A stretch of DNA of 64,000 nucleotides from Methanolobus sp. WCC4 (GTDB taxonomy: Archaea > Halobacteriota > Methanosarcinia > Methanosarcinales > Methanosarcinaceae). Numbering within the stretch: position 1 is the stretch's first letter; each line of letters starts with the position of its first letter. The notes beneath the pieces are model-generated. The model was not told the origin of the DNA. It searched no databases and worked only from the letters and a program-made list of their open reading frames with translations. The DNA lies in contig NZ_CP150629.1 in NCBI RefSeq assembly GCF_038022665.1, forward strand, positions 912,480-976,479, written 5' to 3'. Shown here in pieces: positions 43,399-53,831 of the stretch. A program made the position numbers and the translations under genes.

Positions 43399-44619
43399 TC
43401 ACATAAGGTCGATATCGTATGCGGTCTCACCATGGATCGAAATATCAAGTCCCAGGTGTTCCTCATCATCTGATACTTTAACAGGTGTGATGTAGTTGAT
43501 AGCTACCAGCATGATGTACGTGAATACAAAAGCATACACAGAAGCTGCTATCACGACGACGATCTGTAGCATGAAGAATCCGCTTCCTCCGTACAGCAGT
43601 CCGTCAACACCATTCGGATTGATCGCTGATGATGCGAAAACTCCCAGAAGGATGGTACCGAGTACTCCTCCCATTCCATGTACTCCCCATACATCCAGTG
43701 CATCATCCCATCCGAGCTTGTTCTTGAAGTGGACGCAATAATAACATACAAGACCTGCGGCGATGCCGAAGAGGGCTGCAACCGGCATGGAAACATAACC
43801 TGCTGCAGGGGTGATGGTTGCAAGACCTGCAACTGAACCTGTCAATAGTTCTACGAACCTCGGTTTTCCCTGTTTGATCCATGCGACCACAAGCCATGTT
43901 ATGGCTGCAAAGGATGCTGAGATATCAGTGTTAAGGAATGCAAGGGGTGTGATGCTGTCGACGTTCAACTCGCTTCCTGCATTGAACCCATACCATCCGA
44001 ACCAGAGCAGAGCAGTTCCTATTGCTACAAGAGGAAGACTGTTAGGGTTGGATTCGCGGTTCTTCCTTGAACCTACATAGGACACTGCTGCAAGGGCTGC
44101 AAAACCTGCTGTTGCATGGACCACTATACCGCCTGCGTAGTCAAGTACTCCCATCTCTGCAAGAAGTCCGCCTCCCCATACCATGTGGACGAATGGGTAG
44201 TATACGAGCACCTGCCACAGTACAAGGAATATAAGATATGCTTTGAAGGTAACACGGTTAACGAATGCACCTGTGATAAGTGCAGGTGTGATGATAGCGA
44301 ACATCATCTGGTATGAGATAAAGACTATCTCGGGGATCGCCTCATTGGCTGCGAATGCGGAAGTTATAGTAACTCCGTTCAGGAACATCTTGTCAAGGTT
44401 CCCTATGATCGCTCCTTCGCCACCACTGAAACAGAGAGAATAACCAACAACGAACCATAGTATGGTTGTGATTCCCAGGGAAACGAAACTCTGCATCATT
44501 ATTCCCAGGATATTGCGTTTACATGCCAATCCTCCGTAAAAAAAGGCCAGTCCTGGTGTCATGAGCATTACAAGGCTCGTGGCCACCAGCATAAATCCTG
44601 TTGTACCTGTATCGAACAT
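43399..44619 (-). CDS. amt: Second ammonium transporter (Amt)
   Basis: A 406-residue Amt/Rh channel with eleven predicted helices and no cleaved signal. The N-terminal helix has MLMTPGLAFFYGGLACKRN. The twin histidines are in AGGIVVHATAGFAAL and DVWGVHGMGGVLGT. The C-terminal cytoplasmic tail (VKVSDDEEHLGLDISIHGE) is of the type that couples subunits and binds PII. It differs clearly from the Amt at 39751 and has no adjacent glnK, so it may use the same GlnK or a different control. It is transcribed away from the nif operon. Confidence 0.94.
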   Translation of the reverse strand: MFDTGTTGFMLVATSLVMLMTPGLAFFYGGLACKRNILGIMMQSFVSLGITTILWFVVGYSLCFSGGEGAIIGNLDKMFLNGVTITSAFAANEAIPEIVFISYQMMFAIITPALITGAFVNRVTFKAYLIFLVLWQVLVYYPFVHMVWGGGLLAEMGVLDYAGGIVVHATAGFAALAAVSYVGSRKNRESNPNSLPLVAIGTALLWFGWYGFNAGSELNVDSITPLAFLNTDISASFAAITWLVVAWIKQGKPRFVELLTGSVAGLATITPAAGYVSMPVAALFGIAAGLVCYYCVHFKNKLGWDDALDVWGVHGMGGVLGTILLGVFASSAINPNGVDGLLYGGSGFFMLQIVVVIAASVYAFVFTYIMLVAINYITPVKVSDDEEHLGLDISIHGETAYDIDLM

Positions 44620-44892
44620 AATAACTACCTAAGCTTTAAATTCTATCAATAAGCTATACGAAACACATTGCCCTCTTCCGGCATAGTTCTATTTTAATAT
44701 TTTGCTTCAACTCGTAATCAAACACGACTAAAGGGAGCAGACGATGGAGACTTTGTTTAAGTTCACAAAGAACCGGTATCATACTATCAGTAAAAAAAAT
44801 AAACTCTATAGCTGCTGTTTTTATTTTACTTCCTCATTTCAATTAACATTTAACAGAAATATTTAAATATTAGTAAATATAACCATGGATTC

Positions 44893-45075
44893 CGATAGCC
44901 TGTACCTGACCGAGCATTAAGCTATCAGGAATACGAAACACACAAACACAGGCTGTCACATTTTACTTTTTCAGGAGCAATGTAAGGTTCCAATCTAAAT
45001 ATATAAAAGAAGACCTGGGTTTCAGCAAAAAGGAGTGTTTTCTGCTTAACCTGGGCAGCATCTCATTTTCTTAGA
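44893..45075 (+). ncRNA. Candidate small RNA upstream of nif
   Basis: A TATA box aatatttaaatatt (44858-44871) predicts a start near 44893. The next bases are structured: GATAGC (44894-44899) with GCTATC (44921-44926), or CCTGA-AGC (44905-44915) with GCT-TCAGG (44921-44929), or AGCCTGT (44898 on) with ACAGGCT near 44948. A longer imperfect hairpin at about 45017-45052 puts GGAGTG in its loop. An AGGAG-like site precedes an ATG that is immediately followed by TAA near 44980. No coding sequence fits, so a regulatory RNA is proposed; its 3' end is a guess. Confidence 0.35.
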
Positions 45076-45314
45076 TAATCTAATTATAATAATCATGAAT
45101 ATTGCCTTGACCGGGGATGTCGGATGGCTACTTCAATTTCAGAATATTCTGCTATATAAATATATGCCAAATTTGGACAAAAAATATCCCTATATGAAAG
45201 GACGTATTAACATAATATAAATTTTAATATATTCGTGTATGTTTCATAGCATGTATTTCTTGCTTCTGTTTTTTGGCCACATGCTTGTAAATCTCAATAA
45301 TTTCTGACAAATAG

Positions 45315-45338
45315 TTTTATATAGGGTAACATAGTACA
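45315..45338 (+). promoter_or_regulatory. nif promoter with candidate NrpR operator
   Basis: TTTTATATAG (45315-45324) is a clear TATA box. GGTA-ACATAG-TACA (45325-45338) follows directly, fitting the NrpR operator form GGTA-N6-TACC with the last two bases less conserved. glnA1 shows the same order of TATA then GGTAA. Downstream TTGTA-CGA-TACAA (45349-45361) is a perfect palindrome in the leader. Confidence 0.6.
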
Positions 45339-45428
45339 TAGGATTCCGTTGTACGATACAAATTAAGCAGCTCCAATAAACACACGATCGTACAACAAAA
45401 CACAACAAAACACATCAAATAAGTATAG

Positions 45429-46262
<834 letters not shown>

Positions 46263-46286
46263 GTATAATATCTGAGGTGAAAAACT

Positions 46287-46604
46287 ATGCAGATGATTCG
46301 TGCGATAATCAGACCTGAGAAGGTAGTTGATGTTGTAGATGCACTTGAAAAGGAAGACTTTGTATCCCTTACCAAGTCCGATGTATTCGGAAGAGGAAAG
46401 CAGAGAGGTATCCACACAGCAGATGTACAGTTCAACGAACTTCCAAAAACAATGCTTATGCTAGTAGTTGAAGATGCTGACAAGGACAAGGTTCTTGAGA
46501 TCATCAAGGCCTCAGCTCACACAGGAAAGTACGGAGACGGTAAGGTCTTCGTTAACCCAGTAGAAAACGCATACACAATCCGTACAGGCGCAAGCGGACT
46601 TTAA
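46287..46604 (+). CDS. nifI1: Nitrogenase-regulating PII protein NifI1
   Basis: A 105-residue PII-family protein of the NifI1 class, typical between nifH and nifD in methanogens. It keeps the PII frame (MIRAIIRPEKVVDVVDALEK, GKYGDGKVFVNPVENAYTIR, TGASGL). Its T-loop segment (GIHTADVQFNELPK) is short and lacks the usual tyrosine context. With NifI2 it forms a hetero-oligomer that binds NifDK and switches off nitrogenase when ammonium appears, relieved by 2-oxoglutarate and ATP. GAGGTGA before the ATG supports the start. Confidence 0.94.
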   Translation: MQMIRAIIRPEKVVDVVDALEKEDFVSLTKSDVFGRGKQRGIHTADVQFNELPKTMLMLVVEDADKDKVLEIIKASAHTGKYGDGKVFVNPVENAYTIRTGASGL

Positions 46605-46623
46605 ACCCGCGGAGGGATCTTAA

Positions 46624-47001
46624 ATGAAGGAAATAACGGCAATCATCCGCATGAATAAGATGCATAAGACACTTGATGCTCTTGATGGATGCGGTTACCC
46701 CTCATTCACCGTAGAAAAGGTGATGGGCCGTGGTAAGCAAAAGGGATTGTGCTTTGAATTCAATCCTCCACTTCCAGAACAGCCAGAGCCAGAGATGACT
46801 CACATACCTTTCGTCCCAAAGCGTATGTTCACTATCGTTGTGAGTGACAATGCAGCTGAGAAGGTAATACAGAAGATAATAGAGATCAACCAGACAGGCC
46901 ATGCAGGAGATGGAAAGATCTTCGTCACAGACATACCTGAAGTTATCAGAGTAAGGACCGGAGAAACTGGAGAAGAGACTGTAGGGAGGAATGTGGAATG
47001 A
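46624..47001 (+). CDS. nifI2: Nitrogenase-regulating PII protein NifI2
   Basis: A 125-residue NifI2-class PII protein, partner of NifI1 in post-translational nitrogenase switch-off. It has [35 protein letters not shown], a long Pro/Glu-rich T-loop ([20 protein letters not shown]) that distinguishes NifI2, and [20 protein letters not shown]. The ribosome site GGAGGGAT precedes it. The stop overlaps the nifD start (ATGA), tying its synthesis to NifD. Confidence 0.94.
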   Translation: MKEITAIIRMNKMHKTLDALDGCGYPSFTVEKVMGRGKQKGLCFEFNPPLPEQPEPEMTHIPFVPKRMFTIVVSDNAAEKVIQKIIEINQTGHAGDGKIFVTDIPEVIRVRTGETGEETVGRNVE

Positions 47002-48581
47002 GTTCTGAAGTAGAGAATTCACAGAAAGTCATCGATGAGATGATGAAGGTCTACCCTAAGAAGACTGAAAAGGATAGAAGGAAGCACTTTACAGTAAAGG
47101 ACTCCTGCGAAACAGAGCAGCACATTGAAGCCAACGCCAAGACCGTACCAGGTATAATGACAAACCGTGGTTGTGCATATGCCGGTGGAAAGGGTGTGGT
47201 AATGGGACCTATCAAGGATATGGTTCACATCACACACGGACCGATCGGTTGTGGATACTACACCTGGGGAACCAGGAGAAACATGGCAAAGGCAGAAGAT
47301 GGCGGCGACAACTACCTGCAGTACTGTTTCTCAACAGACATGAAAGAAACAGACATTGTATTCGGTGGTGAAAAGAAGCTCAGGGATGCAATTGATGATG
47401 CAATGGCGATCTTCAAGCCTGGAGCTATCTCCATCAATGCAACATGTCCGGTAGGACTTATCGGTGACGACATTGAGGATGTAGCACGTAATGCAGAAAA
47501 GGATTATCCTGGTCTAAAGGTACTGGCTCTTCGCTGTGAAGGCTACAGAGGTGTAAGCCAGTCTGCAGGACACCACGTTGCAAGTAACGTGATCATGGAA
47601 CAGCTCATCGGTACTGAAGAACTTGAGAACCCAACACCATTTGACATCAATATCTTTGGTGAATACAACATTGGTGGTGACCTCTGGGAGATCAGAGAGC
47701 TCTTTGAGAAGATCGGATACCGTATAGTATCAACCTTCACAGGAGACGGTTCATACCATAATATCTCAAAGGCACACAATGCAAAGCTCAGTATTCTCCT
47801 CTGTCACAGGTCAGTCAACTACACTAACCGTATGATGGAAGAGAAGTATGGAGTTCCATGGTTAAAGGTCAATTACGTAGGTGTCGAAGGAACAATAAAG
47901 ACACTCAGGAAGATGGCTGAATACTTTGATGATGAAGAACTCACAAAGAGGACTGAAGAAGTGATCAAAGAAGAAATGGAAAAGATCCAGCCAGAACTTG
48001 AGAAGTACAAGAACAAGCTCCAGGGCAAGACATCATTTATCTATGCTGGTGGATCCAGGTCACACCACTACCAGAACCTCTTTGAGGATCTTGGAATGAA
48101 GGTACTTGTTGCAGGATACCAGTTCGCTCACCGTGATGATTACGAAGGAAGACAGATCCTCGACGGTCTGAAGGAAAAGGCATCCAGTGGAATTCTTGAA
48201 GACCTCCACTATGAGAGAGATGAGAACTTTACTCCAGCTATCAGTCCGGAACGTATGGAAGAACTCAAGGAAAAGCTTGGCCTTATGCAGTATGAAGGAA
48301 TGCTTCCTGAAATGAAGGATGGTGCTATCATGGTGGACGACCTTAACCACTACGAGACCGAATTCCTCATCAATGAACTCAAGCCAGACCTGTTCTGTTC
48401 AGGTATCAAGGACAAGTACTGGGCACAGAAGATGGGTGTCCCATCCAGACAGATCCACTCATATGACTACAGTGGTCGTTACACCGGATTCACTGGTGTA
48501 CTGAACTTCGCAAGAGATGTAGACATGACAGTGAACAACCCAAGCTGGAAACTCCAGAAGACCCCATGGAAGGGAGAATAA
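46998..48581 (+). CDS. nifD: Nitrogenase molybdenum-iron protein alpha chain NifD
   Basis: The 527-residue alpha subunit carrying the FeMo cofactor. P-cluster ligands are Cys59 (NRGCAYAG), Cys85 (GPIGCGYY) and Cys150 ([12 protein letters not shown]). The cofactor cysteine is Cys269 (LLCHRS), and the cofactor histidine lies in [15 protein letters not shown]. The [11 protein letters not shown] segment supplies the gate residues near the cofactor. The protein is longer than Azotobacter NifD through an insertion near residue 385-440, as in other methanogen and clostridial forms. VnfD/AnfD-type features are not evident and vnfG/anfG is absent, so this is the Mo enzyme. Confidence 0.96.
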   Translation: MSSEVENSQKVIDEMMKVYPKKTEKDRRKHFTVKDSCETEQHIEANAKTVPGIMTNRGCAYAGGKGVVMGPIKDMVHITHGPIGCGYYTWGTRRNMAKAEDGGDNYLQYCFSTDMKETDIVFGGEKKLRDAIDDAMAIFKPGAISINATCPVGLIGDDIEDVARNAEKDYPGLKVLALRCEGYRGVSQSAGHHVASNVIMEQLIGTEELENPTPFDINIFGEYNIGGDLWEIRELFEKIGYRIVSTFTGDGSYHNISKAHNAKLSILLCHRSVNYTNRMMEEKYGVPWLKVNYVGVEGTIKTLRKMAEYFDDEELTKRTEEVIKEEMEKIQPELEKYKNKLQGKTSFIYAGGSRSHHYQNLFEDLGMKVLVAGYQFAHRDDYEGRQILDGLKEKASSGILEDLHYERDENFTPAISPERMEELKEKLGLMQYEGMLPEMKDGAIMVDDLNHYETEFLINELKPDLFCSGIKDKYWAQKMGVPSRQIHSYDYSGRYTGFTGVLNFARDVDMTVNNPSWKLQKTPWKGE

Positions 48582-48595
48582 AGGAGGACTGAAAA

Positions 48596-49966
48596 ATGTT
48601 AGATTATACACCAAAGGAACACGTGGACAGAAAGGCACTGGTTGTTAACCCTGCAAAGATCTGCCAGCCAATTGGCGCAACCTACGCTGCACTGGGTATA
48701 CGTAACTGTATGCCTCACAGCCACGGTTCACAGGGATGTCTCTCATACTTGAGAATGGCCCTTACAAGACACTTCAGAGAACCAACCATCGGTACAACCA
48801 GCAGTTTCTATGAAGGTACCGCTGTATTCGGTGGTGCATCAAACCTTAAGAAGTCACTTGAGAACATTGAAGCTGTGTACACACCAGAAGTCGTTGCAAT
48901 ACACACAACTTGCCTCTCTGAGACAATTGGTGATGATGTAGGATCAATGATCGAAGATGTAAAGGAAGAAGAACTCATCGACCCATCCATCAAGCTCTGC
49001 TCAGCATCAACCCCAAGTTATGTCGGTTCCCACGTAACAGGTTACGACAACATGGTAAAGTCATTTGTCACAACCTTCGCACAGAAGACAAAGCCAAATG
49101 GAAAGCTGAACTTGATCCCTGGTTTTGTAGACCCAGGAGACATTCGTGAGATGAAGAGAATACTCTCCATCATGAATATCCCTATGATCGTCTTCCCTGA
49201 CCAGACAGATGTACTGGACACCGGAATAGGAATGGAAAGAGAACTGTTCGCAAATGGCGGAACCCCGATCGGAGACGTAGAGGACAGTGCAAACTCCATG
49301 GGTACCATGGCACTCTGTTCAATGGCAGGAGGCGCAGCAGCAAAGGTATTCCAGAACAAGTTCAAGATGCCAGTCCAGATAGGACCTGCACCAATAGGCG
49401 TACGCTTTACAGACAGGTTCGTTATGAAGGCAGCTGAGCTTGCAAACGTCGCAATCCCACCTGAACTTGAACAGGAAAGGGCAAGGGTCGTTGACATGAT
49501 GACAGATGCTCACCAACACTTCTATGGTAAGAAGGTCGCCATATTTGGAGACTGTGACATAATAGAAGGTCTCACAAGCCTTGTGCTTGAAATGGGAATG
49601 GAGCCTGTTGTAGTCCTTTCAGGGTCAATTAGCAAGAATTTCGTAGAAAGAGTCTCTGCAATGGTACACCCATTGTATCCTGATGCACAGATCCTTGACG
49701 AAGCTGACCTTTTCACACTCCACCAGATCATAAAGAATGAGCCTGTAGACATGCTGATCGGTAACACCTATGGTAAGCACATTGCTCTTGCTGAGGATAT
49801 CCCACTGATCAGGGTAGGGTTCCCAATCATGGACAGGGCAAACCTGCACCACTTCCCGGTCATGGGATACGCAGGAGCAGCTCGCATGATCGAGTGGATA
49901 GGAAACACTTTCTTGGACATTAAGGACAAGACAGTTCCTGAAGAAGAAATTGAGGTCGTTCAGTAA
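48596..49966 (+). CDS. nifK: Nitrogenase molybdenum-iron protein beta chain NifK
   Basis: The 456-residue beta subunit sharing the P-cluster with NifD. Ligands Cys23 (AKICQPIG), Cys48 (HGSQGCLSY) and Cys106 (HTTCLSETIGDD) are present. The N-terminal extension of proteobacterial NifK is missing, as expected for archaeal and clostridial enzymes. It starts 14 bases after nifD with AGGAGG upstream. C-terminal segments such as GNTYGKHIALAEDIPLIRVG and FPIMDRANLHHFPVMGYAGA are typical. The protein forms the alpha2-beta2 enzyme. Confidence 0.96.
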   Translation: MLDYTPKEHVDRKALVVNPAKICQPIGATYAALGIRNCMPHSHGSQGCLSYLRMALTRHFREPTIGTTSSFYEGTAVFGGASNLKKSLENIEAVYTPEVVAIHTTCLSETIGDDVGSMIEDVKEEELIDPSIKLCSASTPSYVGSHVTGYDNMVKSFVTTFAQKTKPNGKLNLIPGFVDPGDIREMKRILSIMNIPMIVFPDQTDVLDTGIGMERELFANGGTPIGDVEDSANSMGTMALCSMAGGAAAKVFQNKFKMPVQIGPAPIGVRFTDRFVMKAAELANVAIPPELEQERARVVDMMTDAHQHFYGKKVAIFGDCDIIEGLTSLVLEMGMEPVVVLSGSISKNFVERVSAMVHPLYPDAQILDEADLFTLHQIIKNEPVDMLIGNTYGKHIALAEDIPLIRVGFPIMDRANLHHFPVMGYAGAARMIEWIGNTFLDIKDKTVPEEEIEVVQ

Positions 49967-50040
49967 CGACCTCTTCATATTTGACGAAAAACAAGAGGTC
50001 GTCCTTAACGACCTCTATACATTTATTTTGGAGTGAGAAC

Positions 50041-51540
50041 ATGCCAGACATTACAAGCGTGGTAGACACGCTGGATGAAAGAAAGCCATACATAGAACTA
50101 AAGCAGGCAAACAAGGCAGGAGAACTTGCATGTGACAATACGTCTATTGCAGGTGCAATGAGCCAGAGGGCCTGTGTATATTCAGGAGCACGTGTGGCAC
50201 TAAATCCCGTAACCGATGCAGTCCACCTCGTACACGGTCCTATTGGGTGTGCAAGCTACACCTGGGACATCAGAGGAAGCCTGTCAAGTGACAAGGAGAC
50301 ATTCAGAACCAGTTTCTCAACTGATATGAAGGAGCTCGATGTAATATTCGGTGGCGAGAAAAAACTCTCAAACAGCATCGATGAAATTGTCGAGCTTTAC
50401 AACCCACCTGTCATCTTTGTCTATTCAACCTGTATTGTCGGTATAATCGGCGATGATCTCGAAGCCATTTGTAAGGAAGCAACCGAAAGAGTTGGAATAC
50501 CAGTACTACCTGTTCAGTCGGAAGGATTCAAGGGTACAAAGTCCGATGGATATAAGGCAGCATGTCATGCACTTATGCCACTCATTGGATCAAAGGAACC
50601 TGAAATAACATCCGAATACAGGATCAATATACTCGGTGATTACAATGTGGCAGGAGACGTCTGGCTGGTAAAGCCCCTCTTCGAGAAGATGGGAATACAG
50701 GTGATTACTTCTATGACAGGGGATGCAACCGTAGACAGCATCTCAAAGGCTCATGGAGCACAATTGAACCTTGTGCAATGTTCAGGTTCCATGACATACC
50801 TCGCAAAGTGGATGATGAAGGAATTCGGGATTCCTTTCAGAAAGGTAAGCTACTTTGGAATAGAGGATCTTGCAATTGCACTAAGAACAACTGCTGAATT
50901 CTTCGGTTCAGAAGAAATGATGAACATTGCAGAAGAGATAATCGAGCAGGAAACAAACAGGATAATGCCTGAGATCCAGGCGATCAGAAGCAGGCTTGAA
51001 GGGAAGACTGCAGCAATTTACATGGGCGGGGCAGCCAAGGCACTTACATTGATAAAGGGCTTCCGAGAACTCGGTATGGAAGTTGTTATAATAGGTACGC
51101 AAACCGGAAAGCGTGATGACTATAAGGAGATCAGCTACCAGGTAAAGGACGGGACCGTCATCGTCGATGACGCAAATGCTCTGGAACTTGCAGATCTCCT
51201 CAGGAGGCAGAAGGCAGACCTCATGGTGGCCGGTGTCAAGGAAAGATTCCTGGCTTTTAAGCTTGGAGTTTCTTTCTGTGACTTCAACCATGACAGGGTA
51301 ATTGAGTTTGAAGGCTACGACGGATTCCTTAACTTTGCAAGGGAACTTGACACAACAGTCAACAGTCCTGTGTGGAGGTACGTCGGTAGTAAGATAGAGG
51401 ATTCATATTCAGGAAGCAGCGGGGCAGAACAGAGCTGCGGAACTGGAAATGGTCCAAAGATGTCCAATAAGATAACAGGGGAGAGAAATATGCAAAAGAT
51501 CGATCCCATTACATTACAACAGGAGGAGTCCGTAGCATGA
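50041..51540 (+). CDS. nifE: Nitrogenase cofactor scaffold NifE
   Basis: A 499-residue NifD paralog that, with NifN, forms the scaffold on which NifB-co becomes FeMo-co. It retains Cys45 (SQRACVYSG), Cys70 (GPIGCASYTW) and the YSTCIVGIIGDDLEA cysteine. The start at 50041 follows GGAGTGA; an upstream ATG (49981) would add 20 residues across the intergenic space. The C-terminus has a Ser/Gly/Gln-rich tail (about 455-499) beyond the conserved core. It overlaps nifN by four bases (ATGA). Confidence 0.94.
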   Translation: MPDITSVVDTLDERKPYIELKQANKAGELACDNTSIAGAMSQRACVYSGARVALNPVTDAVHLVHGPIGCASYTWDIRGSLSSDKETFRTSFSTDMKELDVIFGGEKKLSNSIDEIVELYNPPVIFVYSTCIVGIIGDDLEAICKEATERVGIPVLPVQSEGFKGTKSDGYKAACHALMPLIGSKEPEITSEYRINILGDYNVAGDVWLVKPLFEKMGIQVITSMTGDATVDSISKAHGAQLNLVQCSGSMTYLAKWMMKEFGIPFRKVSYFGIEDLAIALRTTAEFFGSEEMMNIAEEIIEQETNRIMPEIQAIRSRLEGKTAAIYMGGAAKALTLIKGFRELGMEVVIIGTQTGKRDDYKEISYQVKDGTVIVDDANALELADLLRRQKADLMVAGVKERFLAFKLGVSFCDFNHDRVIEFEGYDGFLNFARELDTTVNSPVWRYVGSKIEDSYSGSSGAEQSCGTGNGPKMSNKITGERNMQKIDPITLQQEESVA

Positions 51541-52952
51541 GCGAACGCAACTATACTACGGTCAATCCATGTATCATGTGCCAGCCAATTGGCAGTGTAA
51601 TGGCTTTCAAGGGAATAGAGGATTCAATGGTCCTTTTACATGGCTCACAGGGTTGCAGTACATATATGAGACTGCACCTTGCACACCACTTCAGGGAGCC
51701 TGTGGACATCGGATCAAGCTCGCTCAGTGAGAAGGGAGCTGTATACGGTGGAAGCGAGAACCTGAAGAAGGGACTCAAGAATCTGATATTACGCTACAAC
51801 CCGAAGGTCATCGGTGTTTCAACCACCTGTCTTGCCGAGACCATCGGAGATGATATCACCCGTATCATCGCAGAGTTCAGGGAAGAGGAAGGTGTTGGTG
51901 ATGAGAGGATAATCATTCCTGTGCCGACCCCTAGCTACGAGGAAAGCCACAACAGTGGATACATCAAGGCAGTTGAGGCAATTGTCAAGACCTTTACGCT
52001 GGATGATTCAAAGAAGGAGATATTCAACAACAAGCTGAATGTCATTCTTTCAGAGAATATCTCACCTGAGGACACAAGGGAAATGAAGCATATATTCAAC
52101 AGTATCGTAGGAAACAATTCCTCCATACTTCTACCAGATATATCCGAGACCTTTGATGCGCCTATGACCGGTGATCTCCACAAGATACCACCTGGAGGAA
52201 CAACACACGCCGATATTGCAGACATGAAGAACAGTGCTGCATCTATCGGATTCGGTATTACCAATGACAACAAAGCGGTCAATTACCTTGAGCAGACATT
52301 TGACATCCCTTCACAGAACCTGCCCCTCCCGATCGGACTTGAATATACTGACATGGTTCTGGCCGCCTTATCCAACATATCCGGTGCAGAGATCCCTGAT
52401 GAATTCCAGAAGGAAAGAGGCAGGCTGATCGATGCCATGGTGGACTCTCATAAGTATGTGTACGGAACAAAGGTAGCTATCTATGGCGATCCTAACAACG
52501 TACTCGGTATGCTGTCCCTTGTACTTGAGAACGGCATGCACCCAATACTTGTGGTGGCTTCCAGCAAGTCCCCCAGATTTGCAGAGCATGCCATGGCAAG
52601 AGTACAGCAGGTCAAGCCGGATTGTGATGTCACTATCCTTGAGGATGTTGACTTCGACACATTCAACGATGCTGTCCAGAAGGCAAAGCCTCAGATGCTC
52701 ATTGGAAACTCCAATGGGAAGTACATCGCAAAGGAAATGAATATACCATTGATCAGATTCGGGTTCCCGATACACGATCGTGTAGGTGCCCAGAGACTTC
52801 TGACAATTGGTTACAAGGGAGCAATGCGCATGCTTGACAGGATAACCAATACTATCCTGGAAGTTGAGGAAACTCATCTGGCTGCGAAATGGTCTGAACC
52901 GGAAAGCTATGTTCCGCTCGGCGAGAATAACTTTCACTCCGCAGAAGCCTGA
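51537..52952 (+). CDS. nifN: Nitrogenase cofactor scaffold NifN
   Basis: A 471-residue NifK paralog, partner of NifE. It keeps the cysteine-bearing segments NPCIMCQPIG, HGSQGCSTYMRLHL and STTCLAETIGDD, and the SNGKYIAKEMNIPLIRFGFP block near the C-terminus. GGAGGAG lies just upstream of its ATG, inside the nifE end. It is the last gene of the operon. Separate nifE and nifN genes, with no nifB or nifX here, match Methanosarcina-type clusters; NifB must be encoded elsewhere. Confidence 0.94.
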   Translation: MSERNYTTVNPCIMCQPIGSVMAFKGIEDSMVLLHGSQGCSTYMRLHLAHHFREPVDIGSSSLSEKGAVYGGSENLKKGLKNLILRYNPKVIGVSTTCLAETIGDDITRIIAEFREEEGVGDERIIIPVPTPSYEESHNSGYIKAVEAIVKTFTLDDSKKEIFNNKLNVILSENISPEDTREMKHIFNSIVGNNSSILLPDISETFDAPMTGDLHKIPPGGTTHADIADMKNSAASIGFGITNDNKAVNYLEQTFDIPSQNLPLPIGLEYTDMVLAALSNISGAEIPDEFQKERGRLIDAMVDSHKYVYGTKVAIYGDPNNVLGMLSLVLENGMHPILVVASSKSPRFAEHAMARVQQVKPDCDVTILEDVDFDTFNDAVQKAKPQMLIGNSNGKYIAKEMNIPLIRFGFPIHDRVGAQRLLTIGYKGAMRMLDRITNTILEVEETHLAAKWSEPESYVPLGENNFHSAEA

Positions 52953-52981
52953 GGATGAAAATAAGGATATCTAAGTTATTG

Positions 52982-53016
52982 AAGCAGGATAGAAAAACGA
53001 GAACCATATCCTGCTT
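52982..53016 (+). terminator. Terminator of the nif operon
   Basis: AAGCAGGATA (52982-52991) pairs perfectly with TATCCTGCTT (53007-53016), followed by a long pyrimidine run rich in T. It lies 30 bases after the nifN stop. Confidence 0.7.
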
Positions 53017-53076
53017 TGATCTCTCTTTTCTATTTCTTTTCCTGATCTCTGCCCTGTTCTTAATAAATCATCTTAA

Positions 53077-53799
53077 CTAAAGTGGCGCTTCAACATCAAG
53101 CTCCTTATTGTAGTCGTAAATGTTGATAGTGTTGTGTATGATAACAGGAGAGTTCATTCCCTGGACTTTCATCTGTATGTCGATGTAAGTCTCAATAGAG
53201 AGTACACGATAAGTATCCGGGTCAATGAGATATCTTACGTAATAGTCACGCAATTGCTCACTTCCCTGAAGATCCAGGCCTACCCTGTCAGCTTCCTGCA
53301 TCAGTGCTGTCTGGTCAGGAATTGCTGTGAGCACTATGCCCCGGTCTGTCCTTTCCATACTGAGATTTGTGGATCCTTCAAGAAGGAAGTCATTCTGGGA
53401 TAACTGGTCATTATTCTCCCATGTTTGTTTATCAAGATCCCTGGAATCCCACATCCCATCATTCTCTCTCATGTATGCGGTCTCATCAACCACTATCATG
53501 TCAATGGATCCCTCTGATGAAAGAAAAGTGATGTTCATATCTTCCTCAGTGTAACCAACATAACCATTTCCGGTCAAAATGGAAAGTGTTTCCCCCAGAA
53601 TAGTGATATTGCTTGTCATGTTGAACTGGTAAGAGCTGATGTCCTCTGATACATACATTATTCTTCCTGCAAGATCGTACGGATCGTTGATCTCCCTGTA
53701 CTCTGCGTAATAATAGACAGATGATACTATCAGAATTGAAATAAGGACAAGACCTGCGTACGTCCTTATGTTGCTGCTCCCATCTTCTGACGATGCCAA
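53077..53799 (-). CDS. Membrane-anchored extracytoplasmic protein
   Basis: The 240-residue protein has an N-terminal membrane anchor (YAGLVLISILIVSSVYYYA, about 14-32) and an external domain rich in beta strands. Parts such as ISSYQFNMTSNITI, NGYVGYTEEDMNITFL, DMIVVDETAYMRENDGMW and DYYVRYLIDPDTYRVLSIETY resemble LolA/LppX-type lipid-binding cups, but the match is weak. The gene begins 32 bases after the giant surface protein gene ends, so it is probably co-transcribed and may assist it. Function unknown. Confidence 0.65.
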   Translation of the reverse strand: MASSEDGSSNIRTYAGLVLISILIVSSVYYYAEYREINDPYDLAGRIMYVSEDISSYQFNMTSNITILGETLSILTGNGYVGYTEEDMNITFLSSEGSIDMIVVDETAYMRENDGMWDSRDLDKQTWENNDQLSQNDFLLEGSTNLSMERTDRGIVLTAIPDQTALMQEADRVGLDLQGSEQLRDYYVRYLIDPDTYRVLSIETYIDIQMKVQGMNSPVIIHNTINIYDYNKELDVEAPL

Positions 53800-53831
53800 T
53801 TATCTCACCTTTGCGTAACTAACTACCATCT

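Noticed and set aside
45096-45224. Roughly 42-codon frame upstream of nifH
   Set aside because: No ribosome site and composition typical of the AT-rich gap.
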